Source: Cacconaster sp045641345 (GTDB lineage: Bacteria; Bacteroidota; Bacteroidia; Bacteroidales; UBA932). From it: a stretch of DNA of 64,000 nucleotides. Below the pieces are notes generated by a model. That model did no database searches, was not told the DNA's origin, and saw only the letters and a program-made list of their open reading frames with translations. Shown piece by piece: positions 9,563 through 17,218 of this stretch. The position numbers and the translations under genes are program-made. Numbering within the stretch: position 1 is the stretch's first letter; every line of letters begins with the position of its first letter. The stretch spans positions 62,001 to 126,000 of the forward strand of contig JAZUGR010000014.1 in NCBI GenBank assembly GCA_045641345.1. Direction: 5' to 3'.

Positions 9563-10861
9563 TCAGTGTCTCCTGCCGCGACGGCTCTTGCGCCTTGCCG
9601 TTCTTGAAACGGCGAAGATGGCCACGACAGCTATCCCGGCTATGACGCAGATTGTCCAGGCCGACATCTCGTTTCCTTTCAGACGTGACCACATTGCCAG
9701 AAGCTTGGAGGTATCGTCGCCCCAGTCATGCTCCATCGTGCAGCGGTCAACCACGCTCCTGTCGGGATACTGAATAGGATTCAGATGCGCCGCAGTGTCG
9801 GTTTCGGAGAAGAAATAGCTCACGTCGACAGTTTCGGGGCAATCCTCTTCCGACGACATCTGTTCGAGTATTTCAGGAGTCCCTATGGCACTTACATACC
9901 CTATGACATCCATATTGCGGATTGCATTGTCGGGACGGCACAGGAAATTGATGAAATATTTGGCAGCCTTCACGTTCCTTGCATATTTGGGGATGACCCA
10001 TCCGTCAAACCATACCGTCGAACCCTCGGATGGAACCTCGTAGTTTAGAGGGATTCCCATCTCAGCAGCATTTTCCATGGCGAACACGGCGTCGCCGCTC
10101 CATGTCAGGTTGATCCATCCCTTTTCCTGAGCCATCATCTCCTTGCCGAAATCGGCCTCCCAGCCGGCAATCCTGTCTTTCATATCGGAGAGATATTTCT
10201 CGACCTCGGCTATCGTCCCGTCGGACGAATCACGCATAAGTTCGTCGAGGGTCACCTTGCCCTGAGCCACCTCGTCGCGACGCAGATATATCAGCACCTG
10301 TGCGTAAACGTCACGCGGAGCATCCTTGAGGAAAATATGCCCGCGGAACTTGTCGTTCTTCATTGCATTCCAGGAGGAAGCCTCCTCGCGTGTAACGAAC
10401 TTCTCGTTGTAGAGATATCCGGTGGTGCCCCACATATACCCCACGGCATAGTCGGAGGCATCCTTGCCCGATCCGTCTATCTTCTTGAAGCACTCCTTGA
10501 TATACGGGGCGATGTTCGCATCGATATAATTGGGCGTATCGCCGAAATCCCTGTCGATGGGAATCAGGAGATCATTGCGGAGCATCCTCTCGATTATATA
10601 GTCCGAAGGACATACGACATCATAATCCTCCCTGCCCTTCTCTATCTTGGAGAGCATGGTCTCGTTGATGTCGAAAGTCTGGTAGATTACCTTGACCTCC
10701 TCCCCCGTCTGCTCCTGATACCACTCCTCGAACTCTCCCAGCAGGTCCTCGTCGATGTAGTCTCCCCAGTTGTAAACTTTCAATATGCCGCTGCGGTTGT
10801 CATCTGAACACGAAACAGCGGCAAGCAGCAATGCTGCCAGAATAAGAAAATGCCTTTTCAT
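9563..10861 (-). CDS. potD: Spermidine/putrescine ABC transporter substrate-binding lipoprotein
   Basis: Periplasmic polyamine-binding protein of the importer encoded just upstream, 432 residues. A lipobox ends at Cys18 (LLAAVSC), predicting a lipid anchor. The mature protein opens with ILKVYNWGDYIDEDLL and contains the PSDYIIERM and GYMWGTTGYLYN segments seen in PotD/PotF. Unusually, the last 35 residues hold a hydrophobic helix followed by an Arg-rich tail (RKSRRGRRH), so the protein may have a second membrane anchor. The ATG at 10861 overlaps the potC stop (ATGA); a TTG two codons earlier is less likely. It is the last gene of the operon. Polyamine specificity is family-based. Confidence 0.93.
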   Translation of the reverse strand: MKRHFLILAALLLAAVSCSDDNRSGILKVYNWGDYIDEDLLGEFEEWYQEQTGEEVKVIYQTFDINETMLSKIEKGREDYDVVCPSDYIIERMLRNDLLIPIDRDFGDTPNYIDANIAPYIKECFKKIDGSGKDASDYAVGYMWGTTGYLYNEKFVTREEASSWNAMKNDKFRGHIFLKDAPRDVYAQVLIYLRRDEVAQGKVTLDELMRDSSDGTIAEVEKYLSDMKDRIAGWEADFGKEMMAQEKGWINLTWSGDAVFAMENAAEMGIPLNYEVPSEGSTVWFDGWVIPKYARNVKAAKYFINFLCRPDNAIRNMDVIGYVSAIGTPEILEQMSSEEDCPETVDVSYFFSETDTAAHLNPIQYPDRSVVDRCTMEHDWGDDTSKLLAMWSRLKGNEMSAWTICVIAGIAVVAIFAVSRTARRKSRRGRRH

Positions 10862-11658
10862 TTGCAAACTGTCTTTTTTAGGCGCGACTTGCGCACGTTG
10901 AGATAAATCAACAATATGAATATGAATGTGAACACTATTGTCATCAGCGGCCGCAGTTCGGGAGTGAGGCCTCCCTTGCGGGCATCGGAGTAGATATATG
11001 TCGAAAGCGTTTCCAATCCTATGGTACCACGTGTGAAGAAGGTCACTGCAAAATCGTCGAGCGACATGGTGAACGCCAGGAAGAAACCCGACACCATACC
11101 GGAGCGCAACTCTGGTATAAGCACTTTGGTGAATGCCTTGGCGGGAGTGGCTCCAAGGTCGAGAGCGGCCTCATATATGTTGGGATTCATCTGCTGCAGA
11201 CGCGGAATCACGCAGAGCACCACGTACGGCGTACAGAAAGTGATATGCGAAAGTATCACCGACACATACCCCTGGGTGATGTGGAGGAATACAAACAGAA
11301 GGAACAGCGACACACCCGTTATCACGTCGGGGTTTATCATAGGGATGTTGTTGAGCAGCTGCATCGCCCTCTTCCTCCCTCCGGTCATATTGAATATGCC
11401 TATTGCGGCGAATGTTCCCAGAATCATCGACAGCAGCGCCGATACGATGGCGATAAGCAGGGTATTGTATATGGCCGACAGAAGACCCGAGCCTGCCTTC
11501 ATTCCCGAAAACAGGTTGGTGTAAAGCCCAAGCGAGAAGCCCGTCCAGTTGCCCAGTATGCGGGATTCCGTGAACGAGAATACCGCTATCAATATTATCG
11601 GGGCATAGAGCATCAGGAGCACCAGTACAAGATATGCCCTTGCAAACAACTTTTTCAT
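10858..11658 (-). CDS. potC: Spermidine/putrescine ABC transporter permease PotC
   Basis: Inner-membrane permease, 266 residues with about six transmembrane helices. The EAA loop for contact with the PotA ATPase is present (YEAALDLGATPAKAFTKVLIPEL, around residue 170). Sequence and gene position fit PotC rather than PotB. The start overlaps the potB stop in ATGA and the stop overlaps the potD start in ATGA, which indicates translational coupling through the operon. Assignment is confident; the exact polyamine preference is not readable. Confidence 0.94.
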   Translation of the reverse strand: MKKLFARAYLVLVLLMLYAPIILIAVFSFTESRILGNWTGFSLGLYTNLFSGMKAGSGLLSAIYNTLLIAIVSALLSMILGTFAAIGIFNMTGGRKRAMQLLNNIPMINPDVITGVSLFLLFVFLHITQGYVSVILSHITFCTPYVVLCVIPRLQQMNPNIYEAALDLGATPAKAFTKVLIPELRSGMVSGFFLAFTMSLDDFAVTFFTRGTIGLETLSTYIYSDARKGGLTPELRPLMTIVFTFIFILLIYLNVRKSRLKKTVCK

Positions 11659-12425
11659 GCCACAAGCCCTCCCTGGCCGGATTTGGAATTACCTAAGGCG
11701 AACGACGATATGCCTATTATCACAAGCATCACCAGCGACAGGGCGGCACCGTAGTTCCACATCGAAGAATTGATGTTCTCCTGTATTATCGTTCCGAAAA
11801 GCTTGATCTTGTTGTTGGTCAGGAACTCCGATATGGCGAAAGTGGATACGGTAGGCATGAATACCATAAGCACCCCGCTGAATATACCCCCCTTGCTGAG
11901 CGGCAGCGTGACTCTGAAGAACACCTGCAGTGGATTTGCGCCAAGATCGCCCGCAGCCTCGGCATAGGAGCGGTCCATCTTGCTCAGCACGTTGTATATC
12001 GGATATATCATAAAAGGGAGATAGTCGTATACCATTCCGAAGAGAAGAGTCCCCTTTCCGAGAGGTATCCCGGCCATGCTGAAAAGTTCCGCAGTGGCCA
12101 GAGTACGCATCAGCGCGTTGATCCACATCGGAAGGAGGAACAATATCACCGTGACCGACGAGGAATTGTAGCGCCTGTCGGCGAGTATCATCGCCACGGG
12201 ATATCCCAGCAGGATACAGATAACGGTGTTTTCGATTGCCACCTCTATCGACACGGCGAAAGTGGCAAGCGAATCGCTGTCGGTGAAAAAGCGGGTGACG
12301 TTCGACAGGGTAAAGCCTCCCGAGACATCCTGAAGCGCATAGACAAGGATCAGGAGCAGAGGCAGCACCACGAATATCACCAGGAAGATGGAATACGGGA
12401 CACCCCAGGACGAACACCTATTCAT
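11655..12425 (-). CDS. potB: Spermidine/putrescine ABC transporter permease PotB
   Basis: Inner-membrane permease, 256 residues with about six transmembrane segments. It has the EAA loop YAEAAGDLGANPLQVFFRVTLPLS near residue 150 and the MWINALMRTLA segment typical of PotB. It pairs with PotC to form the translocation pore, driven by PotA. Its start overlaps the end of potA by 8 bases and its stop overlaps potC in ATGA, so it sits in the middle of a coupled five-gene operon. Confidence 0.94.
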   Translation of the reverse strand: MNRCSSWGVPYSIFLVIFVVLPLLLILVYALQDVSGGFTLSNVTRFFTDSDSLATFAVSIEVAIENTVICILLGYPVAMILADRRYNSSSVTVILFLLPMWINALMRTLATAELFSMAGIPLGKGTLLFGMVYDYLPFMIYPIYNVLSKMDRSYAEAAGDLGANPLQVFFRVTLPLSKGGIFSGVLMVFMPTVSTFAISEFLTNNKIKLFGTIIQENINSSMWNYGAALSLVMLVIIGISSFALGNSKSGQGGLVA

Positions 12426-13803
12426 TGCAAGCGGTTATCTTGATGTCTTCGGGTGCGATGTGAATGCCGAGCAGGTCTCCACGGTCGTACGAATCCTGTG
12501 TTTCGGCGTAGATGTACGTATCGTGAGCCACTTTGATTATCAGGTAATAGTGGTCTCCCTTGTAGATGAAGTATTTTACGCTCCCCTCAAGCTCACCCTG
12601 CTCCTGGTAGTCCATAAGATCCACCTTGTCGAAGGGGAACTCCACCTTGACCTTTGTTCCCGGGACGAAGGATCCGGCAGCCGGGCATTCGAACTCCGAG
12701 CCGAGGAAACGCACGTGACCGTCGTCTACGACTTCGCCCTCGAAGGTGTTGCAAAGGCACTCCTTGCGCATCACCTGAATATCATGGGGCTTTATTATCA
12801 ACCCCACGGTGGAACCGGGCTCGAATGCGTTGTAGTCCTCCACCTGCAGTTCGAATCCGGTATCGGTATCGACATACATCTCATAATGCACCCCCTTGAA
12901 CGTACAGGATTTGACGGTGGCCGACAACTGGCCTCCCTCCACCTTGTTGACAAGATAGATATCCTCGGGGCGGACCACGACGTTCACGGGTTCATTATCT
13001 CCGAAGCCTTCGTCGACACACTCGAAATCGTGGCCGGCGAAACGCACTTTCCTGTCGCAGAGCATCGTGCCGTCAAGGATGTTCGACTCCCCGATGAAAC
13101 TTGCCACGAACTCGTTGTGCGGCTCGTTGTAAATCTCCTCCGGAGAGCCTGTCTGCTGGATTTTGCCGTCGTTCATCACGACTATGGTGTCCGAGAGGGA
13201 CAGCGCCTCCTCCTGGTCGTGGGTCACGTATATGAAAGTGATGCCCAACTTGCGGTGCATCTCCCTAAGCTCTATCTGCATCTCGAGCCGCATCTTGCGA
13301 TCAAGTGCGCTCAGAGGCTCGTCAAGGAGGAGTACCTTGGGCGAATTCGCCAGAGCCCGCGCAATCGCCACCCTCTGCTGCTGCCCGCCGGAGAGCGACT
13401 CGACGTCCCTGTCCTCATAGTCGATGAGATTCACCAGTTTGAGCATCTTGCGCACCCTGGCGTCTATTTCATCCTCCGGCAAGTTGCGGAGCTTCATCCC
13501 GAAGGCTATGTTGTCGTAAACGTCGAGATGGGGAAACAGCGCATAACGCTGGAACACGGTGTTGAGAGGTCTCTTGAACGGAGGTACTCCGGTAAGGTCT
13601 TCGCCCCCCAGACACACCACCCCTTCATCGGCGGTTTCAAAGCCGCCGATGATTCGCAGGAGCGTCGTTTTGCCGCATCCCGAAGAACCGAGGAGGGTGA
13701 CAAACTCACCCTTGCGGACCGAAAAGTTTATGTCGTCGAGAACCTTCTTGTTTCCGAAGGACTTGGAGACGTGATTGATGTCGATGATGATATCGCCGGC
13801 CAT
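12418..13803 (-). CDS. potA: Spermidine/putrescine ABC transporter ATPase with long C-terminal region
   Basis: ATP-binding subunit of the polyamine importer, 461 residues. Walker A is GSSGCGKTT (residues 39-47), the signature is LSGGQQQRVAIARAL near 140, and Walker B is VLLLDEPLSALD, with the switch His in YVTHDQEEAL. The protein is longer than the usual 360-380 residues. After the ATPase domain there appear to be two TOBE-like regulatory segments, each ending in a similar motif (VVRPEDIYLV near 275 and IAPEDIKI at the C-terminus), with a third similar element, IIKPHDIQVM, between. It begins 7 bases after the porin stop, so the porin gene is probably cotranscribed. Confidence 0.94.
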   Translation of the reverse strand: MAGDIIIDINHVSKSFGNKKVLDDINFSVRKGEFVTLLGSSGCGKTTLLRIIGGFETADEGVVCLGGEDLTGVPPFKRPLNTVFQRYALFPHLDVYDNIAFGMKLRNLPEDEIDARVRKMLKLVNLIDYEDRDVESLSGGQQQRVAIARALANSPKVLLLDEPLSALDRKMRLEMQIELREMHRKLGITFIYVTHDQEEALSLSDTIVVMNDGKIQQTGSPEEIYNEPHNEFVASFIGESNILDGTMLCDRKVRFAGHDFECVDEGFGDNEPVNVVVRPEDIYLVNKVEGGQLSATVKSCTFKGVHYEMYVDTDTGFELQVEDYNAFEPGSTVGLIIKPHDIQVMRKECLCNTFEGEVVDDGHVRFLGSEFECPAAGSFVPGTKVKVEFPFDKVDLMDYQEQGELEGSVKYFIYKGDHYYLIIKVAHDTYIYAETQDSYDRGDLLGIHIAPEDIKITACNE

Positions 13804-13810
13804 CTATCTG

Positions 13811-14872
13811 CTATTGATTGTTCTTGGGAAATGAAAAAGTAAGGTCGTAGGTGACGCCGACACTGAGGGTCACGGTCTTGACGACGTCGCCGAAACTGTA
13901 GCCGCCCTGGAGATGGGCGCGGAAACCTTCGAAAGGCATCCAGTTGAGGTTCAGCGAAGGATTGAAACGGTTCCTGTCGGGAATGATTTCCAATGCACCT
14001 TCTTCATCTTCCACCTCCATTGCCTTGTAGCGGTTGTATTCGAAACGCCCTTCGAGAGCCCATTTGTCGGAGAATTCGTATTTTGCCGAAAGCATATTGG
14101 AGAATCCCTTCACGGGGATACCAAGGTCAAGGTCGCCCGGACGGTTTGACATGTCGTCGTATATCGTCCAACCGTTGTCAGACCATTTGAGACCTCCGCT
14201 GACCATATTATCGAAGCTCCCCTTTTCCATTTCGAGGGCCGCATAGCCGATATGGGCGCCGAAAGTCTCGCCCTCCCAGGTCAGACGGCCGCCATAGGTG
14301 AACAGCCCGCTCTTGAAGAACTTCTCGCCGTAGGGCGATGTCTGGGCGAACGCCCCTATCGTAAAGCCCTCCACAGGAGTGAACTCGAGATGGACACCCC
14401 ACTGATATGGCTGGAACACGGACCAGAACCCAGACACCAGCGGGAAGTTGCAGTCGTAGTCGTAATCATCATACTCATAGAGGGCGACAGGCATCGTGAA
14501 CTTTCCGAAAGTGACGGCGAACCATTTCCTGCTATAAGTGAAGTAGGCCATGTCGAGCCAGTTGCAATAGTCGGAATGGAAAGTGTGCTTGTACAGCTGG
14601 TCGGCGTATACGCCGAGCCAGTGGTTCTCCAGGCAGAAATACCAGTTCTCATTGATGTTGCCCTCGAAAAGAGTGTAGTAGGAAGAGTTGCCAAAAGAAA
14701 ATCCTGATCCAGTTGCGGCATCTTCTGCCGGACTGAACCAGGACGGTGTGGCTTCTATTCTTCCAATAAGTGACAATTCAGCGTTGAAACCGGAAGGGGC
14801 TTCAACATCCTGCGCGAGCAGCGGCGGGATAAGACCGATGGTCAATGCCAGAAAGCAAAGAAGTTTTTTCAT
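13811..14872 (-). CDS. Outer-membrane beta-barrel porin, first gene of the polyamine importer operon
   Basis: 353 residues: a signal peptide (MKKLLCFLALTIGLIPPLLA) followed by a sequence rich in alternating aromatic and polar strands (for example WFAVTFGKFTMPVALYEYD and GRLTWEGETFGAHIGYAALE). It ends in a strand pattern (VGVTYDLTFSF) plus a short tail. It resembles Bacteroidetes porins of the phosphate-selective or DcaP-like kind, but I cannot place the family precisely. It lies 7 bases upstream of potA on the same strand with its own -7 box at 14918-14925. That makes it a candidate outer-membrane entry route for polyamines. The barrel call is good; the substrate is inference. Confidence 0.75.
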   Translation of the reverse strand: MKKLLCFLALTIGLIPPLLAQDVEAPSGFNAELSLIGRIEATPSWFSPAEDAATGSGFSFGNSSYYTLFEGNINENWYFCLENHWLGVYADQLYKHTFHSDYCNWLDMAYFTYSRKWFAVTFGKFTMPVALYEYDDYDYDCNFPLVSGFWSVFQPYQWGVHLEFTPVEGFTIGAFAQTSPYGEKFFKSGLFTYGGRLTWEGETFGAHIGYAALEMEKGSFDNMVSGGLKWSDNGWTIYDDMSNRPGDLDLGIPVKGFSNMLSAKYEFSDKWALEGRFEYNRYKAMEVEDEEGALEIIPDRNRFNPSLNLNWMPFEGFRAHLQGGYSFGDVVKTVTLSVGVTYDLTFSFPKNNQ

Positions 14873-14917
14873 TTATCAGTAAGTGTACCAAAACAGGTGT
14901 TATTCCGTATAGCGCTG

Positions 14918-14925
14918 CAAAAGTA
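14918..14925 (-). promoter_or_regulatory. -7 promoter box of the porin-potABCD operon
   Basis: TACTTTTG on the minus strand matches the Bacteroidetes -7 consensus TAnnTTTG. It lies 45 bases upstream of the porin start. A TTTG element occurs at 14949-14952, but the 23-base spacing is longer than the usual 19-21, so only the -7 box is claimed. Confidence 0.45.
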
Positions 14926-14972
14926 ATTATTTTTCAAAAAAAATTAAACAAAATCACAAAAATTCGCCCTCA

Positions 14973-15560
14973 TCACAAATTTTCGCCCGTAATCAGGCAC
15001 AATTCTTCGTAGACACGGTGTGCCGGAAGCCCCATCACGTTGAAGAACGAACCGTTTATCGATGAGACTGCGGCAAGGCCTATCCAGTCCTGCGCACCGT
15101 ATGAGCCCGCTTTGTCAAGAGGATTGCAGGTATCGATATAGTGGTATATCTCCCCGTCTGAAAGTTCACGGAAAGTCACCTCTGAACGGTCGGTGAAAGA
15201 GCGCATCTCAGAGGCTGTGCGCAGCACCACTCCAGTAAACACCGTATGCGTCTTTCCCGAGAGCATCCGCAACATCCTGTGGGCATCCTCCCTGTCGGCA
15301 GGCTTGCCTATCAGGGCTCCGTCGAGAAAAACCATAGTGTCGGCGGTGATGAGGACCTCCCTCGCGGCAAGAGGCCTGTGGAACGATTCGGATTTGTGCC
15401 TGGCGATGAACTCGGGCACTTTGTCATACGGCATCGAGGCATCATATGCCTCCACCGCATCCTTCGCCGTCTCCACGGTAAAATCGACCCCGAGCCCGGC
15501 GAGAAGTTCCCTCCGCCGCGGGGACTGTGAGGCCAGCGTTATCTTCCAGCCGTCAAACAT
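14973..15560 (-). CDS. maf: Maf-family nucleoside triphosphate pyrophosphatase
   Basis: 195-residue Maf/HAM1-type pyrophosphatase that hydrolyses non-canonical or dTTP/UTP-type nucleotides. The N-terminal ITLASQSPRRRELLAGLG motif is diagnostic, followed by ITADTMVFLDG with the catalytic acidic residue, GKTHTVFTGV, and DKAGSYGAQDWIG. The start overlaps the end of the phosphohexomutase gene by 8 bases. It is the last gene of a long minus-strand operon. Preference for dTTP/UTP versus other nucleotides is not certain. Confidence 0.93.
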   Translation of the reverse strand: MFDGWKITLASQSPRRRELLAGLGVDFTVETAKDAVEAYDASMPYDKVPEFIARHKSESFHRPLAAREVLITADTMVFLDGALIGKPADREDAHRMLRMLSGKTHTVFTGVVLRTASEMRSFTDRSEVTFRELSDGEIYHYIDTCNPLDKAGSYGAQDWIGLAAVSSINGSFFNVMGLPAHRVYEELCLITGENL

Positions 15561-17217
15561 TCGAGAACTCCTCCTCCATAGCCTTGAGCCGCCCTTCGAC
15601 GAACGAACGCTCCCCGCGGGCTCCGAAATAGAACTTGATCTTGGGCTCGGTGCCTGAAGGCCTTACCGAAACCACGCTGCCGTCTCCGGTAAAGAACTGC
15701 AGCACGTTCGACTTTGGAAGACCTGTCTTTTCCGGGATGTTGTAGTCTATGACCTTCACCACCTTCGAGCCGGCTATCGACGAAGGGGTGTCCTCCCTCA
15801 GGCGTGACATCATGGCCTGAATCTCCTCGAGGCCGCTCTTGCCCTTACGTGTCACCGACACGAGGCTCTCCCCGAAATAGCCGTATTCGGCATAGATTTC
15901 CTGGAGGTAGCCGTAGAGCGTCTTGCCCTGGCAGGCGAGCCATGCGGCACATTCGGCAAACATCGAGCAGGTCACAACCGAATCCTTGTCGCGCACGAAC
16001 TCCCCTATGTTGAAACCGTAGCTCTCCTCACCTCCGCAGATGAATTTGCCGCGCCCCTCGTTGTTGCGCACAATCTCGGCGATATATTTGAATCCGGTCA
16101 GCACATTGTAGAGCTTGACTCCGAACTTGTCGCAGATGGCCTGCAGGAGTTCGGTCGTCACTATTGTCTTTACGCAATACGACTTTTCGTCTATCCTGCC
16201 CAGCTCCTTCCAGCGGGTAAGGATATATGAAGTGAGGATGGATGCAGTCTGGTTGCCGTTGAGCAGTACGAGATGCCCGTCGAAGTCACGCACGGCGGTA
16301 CCCACGCGGTCCGCATCCGGGTCGGAGGCCATCACGAACTCGGCCCCCACCTCCTCGGCACGCGCAAGCGCCATCTCCAGTGCGGAATGTTCCTCCGGAT
16401 TGGGGGAAGCCACAGTAGGGAAGTTGCCGTCGTTTTCATCCTGCTTTTCGACGTGATACACGTTGGTGAAGCCCAGCCTGTGCAGCGCCCTGGGCACAAT
16501 CTTGACCCCGGTCCCGTGCAACGGGGTATATACCATCTTTATATCGCCGTGTTCCTTTACAGCCTCCGGAGAGAGGGTGAGTGAAAGCACCGAAGATATG
16601 AATGCCTCGTCGACCTCATCCCCTATCATTTCCGGCCCGGCTCCGCCAAGCTTGACCTGCGAGGGCGAGGTGATCCGCCCCACACGGTCGATTATGTTCT
16701 TGTCGTGGGGAGGGGTGATCTGCGCCCCGTCCTCCCAGAACACCTTGTAGCCGTTGTATTCCTTGGGATTATGGGATGCCGTGACCATTATGCCGGCCTT
16801 GCAGTGGAGATGCCTGATGGCGAACGAAAGTTCCGGAGTGGGCCTGATGCCGTCGAACATATATGTCCGTATGCCGTTGGCCACCAGCACGCGCGCGGCA
16901 ATCATGGCGAATTCGTCACTGTGGTTGCGGCAGTCGTACGAAATCACCGCAGAGGCTTCGCCGGGCCTGAACGTTTCAAGCATATAGTTGGCCAGACCCT
17001 GGGTGGCCATGGCCACCGTATATTTGTTCATACGGTTGGTACCTGCGCCCATTATGCCGCGCAACCCGCCGGTACCGAATTCAAGCATCTGGTAGAAACG
17101 GTCTTCAAGTTCGGCCTCGTTGCCGGAGTCGATAAGATTCTTCACCTCGCTGCGGGTGGCCTCGTCGTATTCGGGGCCCAACCACAAGGCAGCTGTCTTT
17201 CGATAATCGTTTTCCAT
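15553..17217 (-). CDS. Phosphoglucomutase/phosphomannomutase (alpha-D-phosphohexomutase)
   Basis: Interconverts hexose 1- and 6-phosphates, feeding nucleotide-sugar synthesis. 554 residues with the four family motifs in order: the phosphoserine loop TASHNPKEYNG, metal site SDPDADRVG, sugar-binding GGEESYG and phosphate-binding RPSGTEPKIK. Length and sequence fit the large PGM2-like/PMM bacterial type rather than short GlmM. A TTG nine codons upstream would lie inside the preceding gene, so the ATG giving MENDYRKT, one base after that gene's stop, was chosen. The operon partner maf overlaps its end. Confidence 0.94.
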   Translation of the reverse strand: MENDYRKTAALWLGPEYDEATRSEVKNLIDSGNEAELEDRFYQMLEFGTGGLRGIMGAGTNRMNKYTVAMATQGLANYMLETFRPGEASAVISYDCRNHSDEFAMIAARVLVANGIRTYMFDGIRPTPELSFAIRHLHCKAGIMVTASHNPKEYNGYKVFWEDGAQITPPHDKNIIDRVGRITSPSQVKLGGAGPEMIGDEVDEAFISSVLSLTLSPEAVKEHGDIKMVYTPLHGTGVKIVPRALHRLGFTNVYHVEKQDENDGNFPTVASPNPEEHSALEMALARAEEVGAEFVMASDPDADRVGTAVRDFDGHLVLLNGNQTASILTSYILTRWKELGRIDEKSYCVKTIVTTELLQAICDKFGVKLYNVLTGFKYIAEIVRNNEGRGKFICGGEESYGFNIGEFVRDKDSVVTCSMFAECAAWLACQGKTLYGYLQEIYAEYGYFGESLVSVTRKGKSGLEEIQAMMSRLREDTPSSIAGSKVVKVIDYNIPEKTGLPKSNVLQFFTGDGSVVSVRPSGTEPKIKFYFGARGERSFVEGRLKAMEEEFSNV

Positions 17218-17218
17218 A

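Noticed and set aside
12388..13842. Long open frame on the plus strand opposite potA (484 codons)
   Set aside because: Shadow of potA; same reasoning. No start signal or motif.
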